Shown piece after piece: positions 33,601 through 34,268 of a stretch of DNA of 64,000 bases. Origin of the DNA: Dyella flagellata (lineage in GTDB: Bacteria > Pseudomonadota > Gammaproteobacteria > Xanthomonadales > Rhodanobacteraceae); the NCBI RefSeq assembly GCF_030160275.1, contig NZ_BSOA01000034.1, forward strand, positions 1-64,000, in the 5' to 3' direction. The notes below the pieces were generated by a model. It had not been told where the DNA came from and did no database searches. It was given only the letters and a program-made list of their open reading frames with translations. How positions within the stretch are numbered: position 1 is the stretch's first letter; each line of letters opens with the position of its first letter. The translations under genes and the position numbers were made by a program.

Positions 33601-34145
33601 TAGGAGTAGTTGGCGCTGGACTGCACGCCGCCGGCGCTGAAATAGAATTTCTGGCCTGCCGTGGCATCGAAGCTGTACACGCTGATTTCATTGCCTTGTA
33701 CGAGCGTGTCGCTGATCTTGCTGCCTGGGGTAAGCGGGGCGGCGGCGCTGGCGTCGACGATACGCATGGCATATGCGCCGGTGGCGTCGCCGGAAGCGTT
33801 GATCGTCATGGTGTAGGTGCCGGCCGTCAGATCAAGGAACGGCTGGTTGTCGTCGGAGAAAGTATGGCTGGCCACCCGGCCATTGGGACCGGTAAGCGAC
33901 CAGCTGATATCGCTACGGTTGGTCAGGCTGTCGAAGACGACGCGCTTGTCGTCCTGCACGGTGAACTGATAATGATTCTGCTGGCCGGGCTGGCTCAGGG
34001 ATCCGTTGATGGAAATCGCGGCGGGATTGACGTCACCCGACAGCAGCACGCGTGGTTCGAGTGCTTCGAAGCGGATCGCAGGTGTGCTGCGCTCGGTGCT
34101 GTCCTGGGGGGCGTTGGCCTGGTTACCGATGATGCCGTTTTCCAT
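1..34145 (-). CDS. Giant LEPR-XLL multidomain surface/secreted protein (partial, C-terminus beyond window)
   Basis: A single minus-strand frame opens at ATG 34145 (AGGGA about 6 nt upstream) and is still open at base 1: 11,381 complete codons, over 1.1 MDa. I read the frame along its length and met no stop. There is no classical signal peptide; instead LEPRVLLSGD lies at residues 29-38, the LEPR-XLL motif known from N-termini of very large bacterial proteins. Then come: PPC-like repeats (about 40-3650), CARDB repeats (about 3700-5900), an IPT/TIG-like domain (about 6030-6100), an NHL/propeller-like stretch (about 6900-7180), cadherin/He_PIG-like repeats (about 7415-8380), an RHS-like section, a dockerin-like motif (near 8990), Big_2-like (about 9225-9300), a second propeller-like stretch (about 9700-9980), a PG-binding/LAS-like section (about 10350-10750), a matrixin site (10913) and tandem-95-like repeats. 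The gene follows the adaptor gene by 123 bp. Adhesion plus wall or protein hydrolysis is inferred; no function is proven. Confidence 0.9.
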   Translation of the reverse strand, partial: MENGIIGNQANAPQDSTERSTPAIRFEALEPRVLLSGDVNPAAISINGSLSQPGQQNHYQFTVQDDKRVVFDSLTNRSDISWSLTGPNGRVASHTFSDDNQPFLDLTAGTYTMTINASGDATGAYAMRIVDASAAAPLTPGSKISDTLVQGNEISVYSFDATAGQKFYFSAGGVQSSANYSYVNWRLIDPYGRQEGYVNDLSSNQGPFAVQRSGEYLLLVEGAQSNTAPVNYSFTLNPVNDTQNALTLDQATTGALTQPGQTANYNFTLSANTSVLFDRLSNDGFNWSLLGPNGQIVQNRHSYQEQPGALQLVAGNYTLSINYDGSNTGHYAFRLLTAASTQALSTNTAVSDSLDNPYGSHLYKVSLSQGQKLYLNGQSPAGGSVNWRLLDPYGVQISNGTLGNNGDPFTATVAGDYWLVMQGSPGNAATASVSYGFQLDSVPDLAAALTLGTSTSGSIALPGQSTIYSFHLAAATQLAFDTQSTRNDIVWSLTGPNGQLVQQRSLGRSDGSNAYSVVTAPAGDYTLTVQGSSNATGAYAFSLDDLASAAALTRGTPVSGTLNPGNATAAYRFTAQAGDNVKLHSISVTGGSATWRLVDAYGRDVAGANNLASDSNAISLALGGSYTLLIEGATGNTAALNYQVELDTTGNVAPAPLPAGDTLTLGSPTAGSLAAWNTTKTYRFTLANATQLLFDTTSPSNSNAVWTLVGPRGIEFNQSSVWNTASILNLPAGDYALTLQGSQYSWNYSDNGAYAFQVVDTSTLPMVQLGQATTLSRSPASATAGCRIQASAGTKLVLNGSFNYYNTWELVDAYGHILPSQQGDTPGNIYSIPATGIYTLLDVGYKYDGTSARTDSFTLSQQDVSTQPLSFNDTLSGTLAGRQSLAQYTFTLAQPQTLTLDALLNANGQRPGNLQWLIRSSSGATYGWNSFNASVSQFLPAGQYTLVLGNTTDTSSNFSFRLRNRDSAQALTLDTPVQATVAGDQVSMYRFTANAGDHYYYHGSQGGYGVTWALMRADGYTVSSGYSSNDTQDIPITTSGEYMLVFSHTYYSTAAATVGFTFGHRITTTSALTLGANTTGSITQAGQSMQYSFTLNAPTTVLMNPSTLDGYNLQWSLTGPRGTENSLQSFSNGPQLMSLPTGTYVLTIGYGDLSTGNFDFSLADTATMPAIAIDQSTHAAFTGNGQAQSFVLNVPADGSYSMDVPPYAGSNALWRIRNSQGQNVTNSWISNGSSAPFQLSAGQYLLTWEAPSTPSMSVDFALRHIVTVAQPLTLGTPVSGAIANIGQRQEYDFTLSAPTRVLFDSLSARSDITWELLGPDGTLIQPTTLGGTQGSSAADPIALNAIGNYQLLIVPVGHATGNFGFNLLDLAAAPAFVTGTAQSIKLVPGNSSTAYTISAHAGDYLSLQLDSLTGGNASVTLVDANGNKILATTGLTGTSSFTLALPHDGLYRLIVAGDVANTTETDITYDAKLTTPQQATLALGSDIQGSTSTVGVPDSYRITLNTPTKLFIDGLSGPNQQWTLRSSNGNVVATGQLGAISPLVLTPDVYTLQVQANSSGALGAYGLRVVDLSSATALPLGQSTQGSIVDGHALVYSVTATTDQAALSLQVDAAANAGARISVYDGACNLLASGTNALALTSIANGVASGITRYVVIDGGSAATYTLTATQGAASGSTTSSSALNLGASINGNLASIGDSKTYRLTIGYGQQLPFAQLLHDLGSNGIHWQLTAVGATTAAPWQDQNPAYYQSLLPTAGDYNLTIAATANNASYALQTIDSVQAPMLGNAPANGTLAVGQQAIVYRYSQDNPAALSINLSGANNWSVYDTQGNLLASGTAGTAIDTPLLNVGNYVLLISRTSTAASVAYTLNVQPQPLPVASETAPTTGTLSGSVPLNVYRLDLTSSTLLQLHNAGSNQGLRWSLAPVGRAPNWSALGIDTQPQMYNPGEYQLWISGNGNTVNYALQLLNLSAAPQLSGATIGSLAGGQSAAAYSINLSHDSAIHLSFGAGTPPALRWTLLNSWGATLASGQTGANVDVAAQRAGQYILLIEGQPAAGSTPSDVAYTVTATPFTAPAISLGQTITGVLDSNNPQTSFHLSLPAGGQVLLYDTGSDSGINAYMLQNVQMATPFGNGGLYRLAAGENDVVISGSASSLNYQFAVLDFANAPVLTSSTATQTQLDAGANAAIYSLSSDGVSPLQFGATAGTGTGIGWKLYNSNGNVVTSNSQGGYATQVLASGDYRLVVYRSAAGSTALPYSVLASTVAMPTTAIVLGAKQALTLDSSTAYRANYSFTLTTPKRLWLAAPDANTPYIGYSLVDALGNVVDRGSLGNGPLKLAAGSYTLRFDGSNNNTAISTDFRLLDVDAGASLVTGTPASLSIASPGDVQVLHIAANPGDVLNLTASASNSGTDALNAYWMVLDPDGSEVLSNYAGRTASNSSLQIKEAGNYTLIVANVNEALTATFSTTLQSHTNILPVSTTPLTLGQDTKLTLNPSMAQRYSFHLDTTSLLDITGSSTVGSANWVLRDANGIVQSGWLNPSRPYISYTPLAAGDYSLELTYNNDTTPTNIDLTVATQAQATVAGSGPVVVPTNTPGIYAFNVSAGQDYYFTHSYGLSYTVYRQDMSTAFSGFSGDMQQLHADANGTWYVVIGGGGGGGGNFAVTHTVVRNSSLYISTASTLTLGQVANGSIASGGTDVYKLSVTANSLVGIGLPSGLMYTLQGPGINGQRLFNGNDPIQLAAGSYTLTVVNGSPNAVTYNLLFQTLDSSAPLITPDASGSVTFNAAGLAVYRIAGKANQQLYYAPQDGEDGQAHWTLYDANGNYVWGDASNATDALAPLPADGTYYVVWNLDPGTTNLSGGNVSYAYQFNSTPPKSVTPISLGSTQSITATGLATTQLYSFTLSAPTRVVLGSLSADTSFSWLLSGQSGGHWNANSSVPAVFQLPAGTYQLAVRPDANNTNGHLSFELGDAASATTISIDNPVSDNVAPGSMRLYSLEGVAGSTLHYSPTSLGGLTGSWSLIDLNGSILASGDIGSAQDITLQTSERYLLAWHVNSAATTTPVAVQFALDTATTALGAPVRLTPGSSFAFHLSTATHVLIDIGQLLYNNMPWTITSHGQQITSGFATSQQGFVVALPAGDYQFNAQGSNYYNANLRLLDLGNATALAPNVPVSGSDTLGNADIYRLTANAGDTVTLASSDTGFNWSLYDEFGQLVKQVQNAGAITNLPRSGVYYLVRDTQGDGSSTTQAYNFSVTVNNQLPALPLGQPFTATLQNGSTGYSVTVQQASMLWVSTGDYYADVRVNVYDAQGALIYSGTPKADDDNNAANNQAIVLPGAGTYTLKISDVSGNTSTRNVGLTVSDITSAPLLSSETLMTGAVSNPAVVAYRLNLTQAGNFVFSMSGSNYYARLRLVSASGKTLAYKSIYDNSGYLPLDAGSYYVLLESAYGNSSYNFYVDTTATAVPLNTVISGTLPTHQIATHYTLHLDKPSLLAFHDLGTTDNGNYWSLVDANGKVYISDTMNDYQDYASLLPAGDYVLTIVNNSLDAQPYSFSVLDQSTATPVTVNAPVTVNATDPRGLQLYSINVQPGAHYFLDVLTGNTGSNSVGRAPVWTLFDPEGRVVMNESSMGYEAYQGSPTTYRAYGYPVDLGTLLAGGSYTLVVANPYPGTNTIPNLAFNVVKVQDPPTVVLNSLVASPSPALAVTSLNISPSSGLQTGQTITVQWVDTNQGTLPTSGNWNDRIIVRNTATGAIVADVTVPYDASATGNGVLNVNDARNRQQQIRLPDGSPSAGTLSVTVIADSDSVFKETGSTAASTQISVALAPYADLQVQNFTLQPASNFQPGQTVTASWTTINKGTADVAQPWSELLQVTNLSTGNVVATITLRDTQGTLAIGGSRSRTSSFTWPNGIDASGNFAIKLIADSLNEIPEANPVKTDNTAEIDQAVGPALQVKNLQVTSTTIRAGGMVTITWEDWNMGGSATGAAFDDRIQVTRADSGLVLLNTSLVYDPTAITNGQANGSIAAGDHRLRSFTFRLPDGLAGAGNLGITVTADSNAAGVQQLFETSVQNGTASTNVQSATTPYADLKISNVSVPATGIGGQPVTISWTVTNSGQAVTSAAWNDVIMLGTGATPSPNDMAIGTVRHNGALAVGQAYTQTAALNLPLLNDGNYHIYVVSDAGQEVLEPDTRADSTSASSLIAVAAAYSDLSLTAVNVPANVQSGDSINVSWTVTNTGNAPTSSPLWNDRIVLAKSSTPSASDIVLAGAITHTGVLANGSSYTGNATLSLPRDLTGDYYILVYSNSDGSVVENGHTADNLLASSLMHIALAPVPNLTVTSVSGPAAVRPGDPITVSYIANNTGNAATTGAWRDRIYLDAGNGQLIEVANQLYTDGIAANASVNRSVTFTLPPGFAEGTYTYVVRANADSTIYERGGTDHNIGRGNTVAVAKPYLAVSSVTGPATLQSGSNLHVQWTVTNNGANATGNWVDSVYLVHNGQTTKLADVTQNGPLASGSSYTGSYDYQLPLNASGEYDVLVVADANHVLNEHAYDKNSAQAVTQVQLAPYADLAVSAVTAPTQLIADPATMDVSWTVTNTGTGAGNSTHWVDRVILTTHDAPGNSDDLVLGEVAHDGALAQNASYTGQLHVMLPPGMSGRYKLFVISDAYSQVFQNGLTAVNTAQASHTVDVMPKPYADLQVQSLTTQGSASSGQPLTVNWSVINNGIGITDSTQWSDQVWLSSDPAGNNMIAMLGNADHLGQLSAGSTYARSITVMVPNGLQGTYYVNVRAANSGLPYEFIYGQDNVAHVAVPVTLSPSPDLAVQSITIPAQATEGSLIDVSWTVKNQGQAPATGPWNDDLKLVPVDGNSPAIDLGSFSYDQTLAPGISYQHDKQVRLPTHIQGAYRIQVIANSDGAVYEDPSVRNDETLLSSASMTVALQPRPDLIVSSVTLPDHVKAGTSVGIQYTIQNTGSVPATGHWQDKVYLSQTGLLDATAQLVGTFDNTSALGSTESYSNTTASINVPITLQGDYYLIVVANGNYSLDTFPNQANNTKAVHFYVDEVPFADLVTSNVVAPDQAVHGASINVSYKVTNLGSAPTSGLTADVNSWTDTVWLAKDPTRPGANKGDVLLGSTVHTGNLNVGDSYLGNMQVTIPDNTLSGRYYITAWTNSYGTILQRELASNTNLDDAPTINNDNYKGRAISVLGITPPDLEVTQVVAPATADAGGNLSFSYTVQNQGDAFTGNWVDTVYVADNPDITQAKHIWKLGDYNQSSTLNNGQSYTVNQTLQLAPDITGRYVIVQTDSNYWTHAPEAWRTREKAVASTVTPHPASLQVTAVQCQPQNYSGETTPISWTVTNKGEAVWPAGAGWVDSVYISTDPTFIPSRATALGAFTHYNTNGLAAGASYTATANVQLPPGTSGTYYVYVIADSDYDSYNGDLNSPIPKANPHNDDLDGGDNTQELAYYNRHAYEGGNLTGRIGGGSLNITYREPDLQIQNVSISNSTPNSGDLVTLTWTVKNTGTRATRTTNWNDGVYLSPDGSLEAGDYPLIEGSLYNNPGRVQGVSITDANGNPAYLQPGQTYTETASFHIPQSIGGKFYVVVKTDTTTVKDWLGGSPSLIRQGLDVVTGSGPGAVPVYEGTGVNRITSIPITVTQVTPPYLQVTTVTAPQAVTAGQSFTVNYHVDNNGGATPGDQSQWYDMVYLSRDRTLDLQHDRYLSYSTHTGGLAAGAGYDGQFTVTAPKDLDGPYYVFVVTDPANVFGSGPDGHVLEFRVDKNNETAAAQPMLINAPPPADLVVGNVSVPATANVGDPVTVTYNVTNNSTNPATGSWTDAVYLSQDNTWSVDDILLGKVVHNGDVAANTGYTGTLTAQLPPLKDGSWRVIVRPDIYEETGTPKTLTASAATIQTQVPSLAVSSPLQTTLSNGDVKLYKVSVAAGQTLRVMLNALEASGDNELYIRYGDVPTTFAYDAAYSNASSGNQQVVIPSTQAGDYYILVRSRTGSNVPTTLRADLLPLSITQVTPDTGGVSDDAHRWVTLDIYGASFQPGAIVKLSRPGVFEAEPSRWQVLDATHIRAIFDTRNFPLGLYDVTVTNPDGQSVTEADRYLVQRGIEDDATIGIGGPRTLDPGEAGTYSVSLQSLTNVDTPYVRFDIGAAEMGYNKDLLGELNLPYAVFASNVGGSPFGNTDNAPANTQSYGQTPSTQARTDIPWASLDGTENTSGYNLAPGYAFDVADQGTVGMTFKLQTYPGLTAWLNHDFNGLRDALYATHPDWKAEGLLDNGVSDLDKVSPGLAERFNDPKDRQLTPKELLAESFQTNIVGAATALTRDEFIAEQTTYALKLRSAILADKTAPSALSVLAADASQWVNGYLAALEQAGMLQPADQAPPISTNPQVVSLNATLAAGILLSKGGDSYRTQADIAGFFTKVQQWYGNTATYAGDPNAAKDAIDHYEVRTDDQGNFVEVPVPAMANPTDYNVANEIGHAGVTLQFENFRVFVGNQSELEYLRSEGLLDQKFNPLPGKSLNLAQYLQLMAQQKGATQSAISVQGPQGTAVASDGSVYVPAATPLPYSFAFSNPSAQGVGQIRIVTQLDPNIDPRSLRLGDLKIGDINIHVPADRANFQADFDFTASKGYILRVSAGVDVASHIATWLIQAIDPNTGEVMQDVSNALLAPVAGQSAAQGGFVSFTVAAMAGASTGAKITTQARILFDGAPPIDSTPVTTTLDAKAPTTTVTVTSQGNNAQGAPTYDVKWNAQSDASGIRFVTVYVATNGGDFQIWQRQVDPSTTEAVFTGVAGNQYEFLAVATDNAGNREAANVTNAVLPDDGARQAVLDGLGVTPTLDQTAQTPQAPQDRTYNSNALFQQATQLLPGNVASNNPGDLTSVLAPFSTRSLADGFSTSEGDIGAMALVQLPDGSLLVSAGTERNAVYRYSAKDGGHSTTPLFTLDQPVLDMAVDSLGQLWVMTGNELLQVDPNSGAVLRSLQGPSNQPLTHALAIQPGTGDIYVSDGSGIEVFHPNVTDPTQQWQHFSNTRVSSLAFGPDGRLWGVQWSGSNITAADPNGTTNIISFPMSGATLGRAELEYTINGVVDHIAFGQAGSLLDGLLIATGGLNQHVAINGITDSTHGSAVWMIELQSRRVLQVASGGTQGEGVITTADGRILVAQTNSVDEIAPAHAPKVIATSVPDGALVPLPLNQIAVQFDQDMWLGSDPQSALTDGSSVLDPSNYVLQSSDAGAQAISPTAIRWDAATHTAYLDVSGLPAGHYQLTVSGNLRSAMQLRIGQDSISSFTALLDMSAHVQLHFSNTRADDSTGAVSYDVSVTNTGTDDLHGPLMLLLDPGSYFNDSITGATHGTGDQSDLWVLDLTSNLTNGTLAAGATLANQTITVVPANQFGGGLADLAKFNLGHGIYAVPTPDLPPAITAVGSSDTPDTFTQTATVGQAWTSQVEAIDNNSSAVYWQVVQGPAGLTLTPPTSVTVDASGKHHAVATLNWTPGANADADSTVVLRVVNASGSVTLQTLHISVTNGNHAPVIAPQDTVTINEGQTWSLPISASDADGDPLTLSMGNLPPGASFDARTGTLNWTPTYDQAGTYKNVTITVSDGKTTTSESFDIVVNTAWAQPVLAPVPAQTVREGDTLGLQLSGTVPGGLKHADGTTVKLSYSAPYLPASMTINSDTGWLSWTPGYDIQGAVSVPVTLTATYTLPDGSTQATSVQQTVQFNVLHANGALQFDGNLGQPWTTLEGQPLSISVFAFDPNNPLFAPKVRLAPGTQPVDETGSNVASTVTYNVTGLPQGASFDPDTLQILWTPGYNQAGQYKVTVVASKAGDTTSTPITSTVVIPINVVQVNLPPAVTPIADATVAKGSTLDIPVSIAAGVGDNIKVTIDGLPRFATFTQNPPTADGHITGTIHLAPGDNDRGDYTLTVVAQNTATGMAASQRFVVTATSLTEPPVFNLPQQVVAIIGQPLSLPINITDADQDALHLTSNGLPINAKLTLGTQYGQALLTWTPTANDVGPHDIAITVTDSGLPPQNQGYVNPANPVPNVVTHTIHVVVVASDTPPQLIGIQVNGQTVNDTGTATTPVVINTSEGNPVSVGLFANDAAGNLINWTATGLPQGMSLNVPAAANGNQATLSWTPDMFASKAGNNGVYDITVTGSDGSMSFTRTLEVHVAHVSLAPQIVPLPLQLVNEGNTLSFNLHSVDVDGNPVHLSLIYDANTPPGISFDGNSGYFEWTPGFDTVDKANSPSKDFTFTFQATDGTLTSTQTVQVHVLGVYRAPSLSVSSHAVVVGQALSLPIQLGGTDTQQGIYANDPDGSALTQALTVSFTNLPQGASYDTTKQQLNWTPGPGQVGDFVITANVDDGHGNVVQHSFTVRVVADASANAPKILVDSVPSTPALPGQDIMVTVRAQSFSAVTGLAVQIRGTGLGSDQWQTVALDSSGRVHLKATQPGTIDVRVTATDADGFSATQDSTLLIKDPTALAPVAAWSGALSGATLNSKPVEIDTLTNLQANLQELQLMGYRVEITPNGSSNWQSLGQQSYDASNINQVVSLASLDPAAFRNGVYQLRLTAWDLQGRTTEIDANIIVNTAQKNFGQDNVADVTYQLGGHAFTVNRSFAGNTGNAFGNWAIAGFDTGLTTDQPATTTSGATAAWTTGSHVWLSIPANLSDANAPLQNLSFTLGANGIAMQGSANAPLSYNADFGSNQGWKLAATNGNALERQGGHLYDETTGLPWVPDGYVLTAPDGTQYSLDATGKITGVTFADGKQWLVSESGIALVGGTASDRIDILRNANGNIARITGPLDANGNTRSMVYAYDSQNRLVLARALDGSTMGTPYGYDSNGQLLTDTITANLGTAANWMGNSTANTWNGTLQANQTTSLAFTIRDSELASTIKVPGTSGALIVAISATFSDPNSTLQVVGGDVLGNTVVNGVHTILVRITDAGMKLLRLQGTGTAKISVSIAGDLGHHGKVDGSDAAALDQDIASKNLAGDINGDGVVDQTDREILYANYGFQAALPPLAAANLPTTLTHVGLSTTIALDQVATDYAGEPIYWRVIGTTNGTAKVSSDGKSVIFTPTVGYSGAATVTVLPDDGYAPGAPITLNVNVSSAPLVAIHLTPITGLEPGQTVSIQATLDFADQLGVTADAGYLTVTLDDLSGIGLIGNPPISLDPTHSKLLCQASGPALLIVSHTDGTGETLRAVEALNVAYPDSADNPEADDDVTQSPEQTTVYPGSLSLAPGGTRQIEVIDGNGQASAINTVYPIGVRYVSSDANIATVDANGVITALKSGAVTISVLRLDSQIDDNGNITTQAIGQSDITLNVTATQAEAIDPTTHVVQGVEVSKDQSAVISAPTGETVMIGAGILPQNTQVAIQRIDLTQLSAVTGLAAPTSTALTAVGAFNLDMGNTVSTSRVQLAVSLQGSANVGDEVIFLRRGKVLTQDGSYQDTWWLVDNGYVGTDGIARTASPPYAGLDRSGQYLVCKVVPGSVPPYSFDLGDGDWMTLGGLGISVAGGLTGATIQSDALATLTTEATSLTAGNYHFGVPQFANFLLPKIDPTQNLDTQDLETHLINVLPQATTLWGNVVVPTIKDASVTKDGDVQLTLANANPGQFPGHIIVRMIQANGISVDLQTVDGSLADGSIITVTPPEHVAIGTVQWQLVRSISTSEFTGSGELSDDQPQEFASNIVPLKPQSDMAAVLTRTGLTLLREHQPVGSVALLDIMGDPNSLGGDYQYGNKVQPVVFTDDNTRVFVGGRDVIYEIDPLTSKLINTLDLKDGQDVSSLATVGNLLMIGESGPQGRLLAMNIAPGSKDFGQIVTVQSNGANSAPNGVSGMTIGPDGNTLIVSLPVEANTFSMGNTKLRGNVLIFDLSTFNPATGKIAAPVIAQLPDDGISGKTPYTITATKDADRYLVTNIHDYDRGLATLTLTRDDKGHVISAVLNSIDLSQPNQDITLDRLNIQRAQSAVLVEKDGVEYAIVADDNLNYLDPYYEAMFTPPDYEFLSPGAPPTAIGGSATAQKVNVGGKLGIIKDPFGLLGTPQFLGATLPLAGYGIQNLSISPDGKVLIGQLAGRYKTPYDMSQEPNQSHAWDVDALIQAAIAQNGNLSTHITLPSDAEQLIHDPNNNTEASAPIGTFFDGDPVYVQASGNMGDVVGINLRELVARQLLLKENKITQAIYDTPWQKLSDDARWELEGRMADLGDFSLSSDEIAALTSDDSMMKLVTKENSDGTYTPVSRAFDTATGDPSLFTVDAEFKDTGVLYFVPNITDSGSNSDMERLRIGETLLKEKWANFTFHYTDDANKSASDKETGTPGTGEALVWAKDYAAASSTFFGDRPLDDPGYSTFRLKGGVGAGEPNDVLDVYRVEQRLKYLGFPAFGSKDTTLSGKEVEEFSVNGTWNNDVKYAAYLFDKVVNYSLSDQVLVTRPNGALGAYPKSQRATFYSTLNSDVQGLSISGTDQDQIYKYLNAYNAPHWMNISQSINHHLMAGWVSQDTPEQWGVSWLRDAMVAANFAPSALRLTSNGRQRTLEFNSSTDSNANHSPFGHGTHDVGMALDLGVRLFISSIGPQLKDKNGNPVIDPKTKKPVYLPGNQHVNEGLTLDEATLKKTYVDPKDPSKGTLYSNIPNLGAYEHDQWDLGNAIYLSGLLSSGSNDHGINDQQGALRDFLSLYDVSQDDRSSWLASNLTYGGSATDQEMKSLFGSVGDKNPLIIQLFIGDKKANPYLNINEILHRVGITFSKQLPPHETHFHVTFSPPEAKDIAPDNLTVSATPINLLPGSETGPSITTANANSVIDYAQTLLINGDTSTSLTQQVSNFSQQTTIAPPSSEKTVSRTVAPVDFSSLASGIVGETENENSNPTITLSSNAAGYGWFVDSNPSNNQENFLPSSSPDVWLAKPGSAAAGKMDLLSVLLHEYGHALGLEHSPDNNDFMGPTLQPGERRLPSKDELALMADLLAEIKTDGNAPNDPSTRSPALPGGDALAAILANRLHYAGYVDSTTNMQNGHIGLQDLHVTNHALTQGNFDTSAGWSTEGSVQIDHHSATLSEGSGSQTRLSQSFMLGANDRFLRFTVNNVALQNPGDGPEDAFQVALLNATTGTSLAGALDLSQTDALLNLQGDGSSHVAQGITVINNADGSRTYIVDLRNVPTGTAVNLSFDLIGFEPSGSHVTISDVATFAVPHANDATFNGLENGAVATTITGNVLVNDTDLFGAAPKLVTGPAHGTLTLNPDGSFVYTPNYLFYGDDSFTYLLDNGAAQSNTATVHLSVAYVNQPPTAKNQSLSLLEDGNVKVDFHTSTNDVDGDPLTYRIIQGPQHGTVTQNTDGTFTYKPTDLYYGNDSFTYVANDGQLDSNVATVSLNVALVPPTAANFSFWLHNNWTRT
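1290..1660 (-). other. Matrixin-like zinc metalloprotease site in the giant protein
   Basis: Residues 10913 onward read HEYGHALGLEHS, the HExxHxxGxxH zinc signature of metzincins. It is preceded by AAAGKMDLLSVLL and followed by a Met-turn candidate (FMGP) and an LxPGERRLP stretch. The same layout is seen in matrixin-like domains inside other giant surface proteins. All three histidines and the glutamate are present, so activity is plausible; substrate is unknown. Confidence 0.75.
1880..3110 (-). other. Peptidoglycan-binding plus LAS-type peptidase-like section of the giant protein
   Basis: Around 2905-3075 the frame reads VYRVEQRLKYLGFPAFG, then FSVNGTWNNDVKYAAYLF, the shape of a PG_binding_1 domain. 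About 120 residues later comes GHGTHDVGMALDLGV, with His10548 and Asp10555 in the HxxxxxxD spacing of LAS (M15/MepA-type) peptidases. Further on is HETHFHVTF, with an HxH at 10747-10749 completing the expected zinc-ligand set. The gap between the two motifs (about 190 residues) is longer than usual, so catalysis is a hypothesis. This part of the gene looks AT-richer than the repeats on either side. Confidence 0.55.
6245..6475 (-). other. Big_2-like bacterial Ig domain in the giant protein
   Basis: Residues about 9225-9300 show the Big_2 pattern: LSLAPGGTRQIEV, then VRYVSSDANIATVDANGVITALKSG (split here for reading), then AVTISV. The SSDxxIATVDxxGxITAxxxG core is diagnostic of intimin-like Ig folds. 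Confidence 0.7.
7115..7262 (-). other. Dockerin type I-like calcium-binding motif in the giant protein
   Basis: Two EF-hand-like loops about 24 residues apart. The second, near residue 8990, reads DINGDGVVDQTDREILYANYGF up to its last two residues and has all acidic ligands of the dockerin loop. The first, beginning GDLGHHGKVDGSD, is degenerate. Dockerin-like pairs are common inside large secreted proteins outside cellulosomes, where they probably act as calcium-stabilised linkers. Confidence 0.65.
7620..8390 (-). other. RHS/YD-like section of the giant protein
   Basis: The stretch begins with VTYQLGGHAFTVNRSF and continues with repeated short beta phrases: YVLTAPDGTQYSLDATGK, then ITGPLDANGNTRSMVYAY and GTPYGYDSNGQLL. 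Alternation of G-x-x-x-Y/F with asparagine and aspartate turns resembles RHS/YD repeats, which form shells or spirals. Only a few repeats are present, so the assignment is tentative. Confidence 0.45.
9000..11900 (-). repeat. About ten cadherin/He_PIG-like Ig repeats (coding)
   Basis: Roughly ten units of about 100 residues recur with an NEGQTWSLPISASDADGD-like opening, an LPPGASFD turn and an LNWTPxxDQAGxY closing strand. Starts lie near 11880, 11580, 11300, 10980, 10620, 10310, 9990, 9650, 9340 and 9030. The pattern matches putative-Ig (He_PIG) and cadherin-like domains of secreted bacterial proteins, which often bind calcium or carbohydrate. Confidence 0.75.
12600..13450 (-). other. NHL/beta-propeller-like section of the giant protein
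   Basis: Residues about 6900-7180 read like propeller blades: repeated phrases such as LPDGSLLVSAG, DSLGQLWVMTG and GTGDIYVSDG, spaced one blade apart. Immediately before, around 13960-14060, lies an ARILFDGAPPIDSTP-type segment that often accompanies CARDB arrays in large surface proteins. A second propeller-like stretch sits around 4200-5050. Ligand or partner is unknown. Confidence 0.5.
16440..23045 (-). repeat. About 17 tandem CARDB domains (coding)
   Basis: Seventeen unit starts of the type (A/P)DLxVxxVxxPxxxxxGxxxxVxW were found, near 23040, 22670, 22300, 21900, 21540, 21160, 20810, 20460, 20080, 19710, 19340, 18970, 18530, 18170, 17690, 17180 and 16780. Mean spacing is close to 370-390 bp. 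Each unit continues with a WxDxVYLS-like strand and a GxYYVxVxAD hairpin, the hallmark of the CARDB (cell adhesion related in bacteria) Ig-like fold. Such domains act as stalk or adhesive modules on bacterial surfaces. Confidence 0.85.
23090..34030 (-). repeat. Tandem PPC-like beta-sandwich repeats (coding)
   Basis: This part of the giant gene encodes units of roughly 105-110 residues in an alternating two-type pattern. One type centres on phrases such as LPAGDYTLTVQGS and TGAYAFSLLD; the other on YRFTANAGD, WRLVDPYG and GEYLLLVEG. The pattern fits the bacterial pre-peptidase C-terminal (PPC) fold. By spacing there are roughly thirty units; I did not delimit each one. Copies are clearly diverged at DNA level, so this is an old array rather than a recent expansion. 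Confidence 0.7.
34032..34073 (-). other. LEPR-XLL N-terminal motif of the giant protein
   Basis: Residues 25-38 read RFEALEPRVLLSGD. The motif (aromatic, two residues, LEPR, any, LL) is known from the extreme N-termini of giant repeat proteins in Proteobacteria and Planctomycetes. About 24 mostly polar residues precede it and no hydrophobic signal-peptide core follows. A role as an export or targeting tag is inference from its position and from the adjacent export genes. Confidence 0.85.
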
Positions 34146-34268
34146 ACGGGTTCCCTGTTTGATGTGGCAGCTCGCTAGGGCTGCTGAAAAGGTGAGCTTG
34201 GTGGCTAGTCGTCAGGCCGGCGAAAGCCGCTCGGCATGACGGCAAAGCGTGTTGAGTGGTGCGCGCGG

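Noticed and set aside
16440-34030. Regular repetition that could suggest CRISPR or satellite DNA
   Set aside because: The period is 320-390 bp, the repeat is conserved at protein rather than DNA level, and the frame is coding throughout.
1-34145. RTX nonapeptide repeats as evidence of ordinary type I secretion
   Set aside because: No GGxGxDxUx runs were seen in the readable part; they could still exist beyond the left edge.
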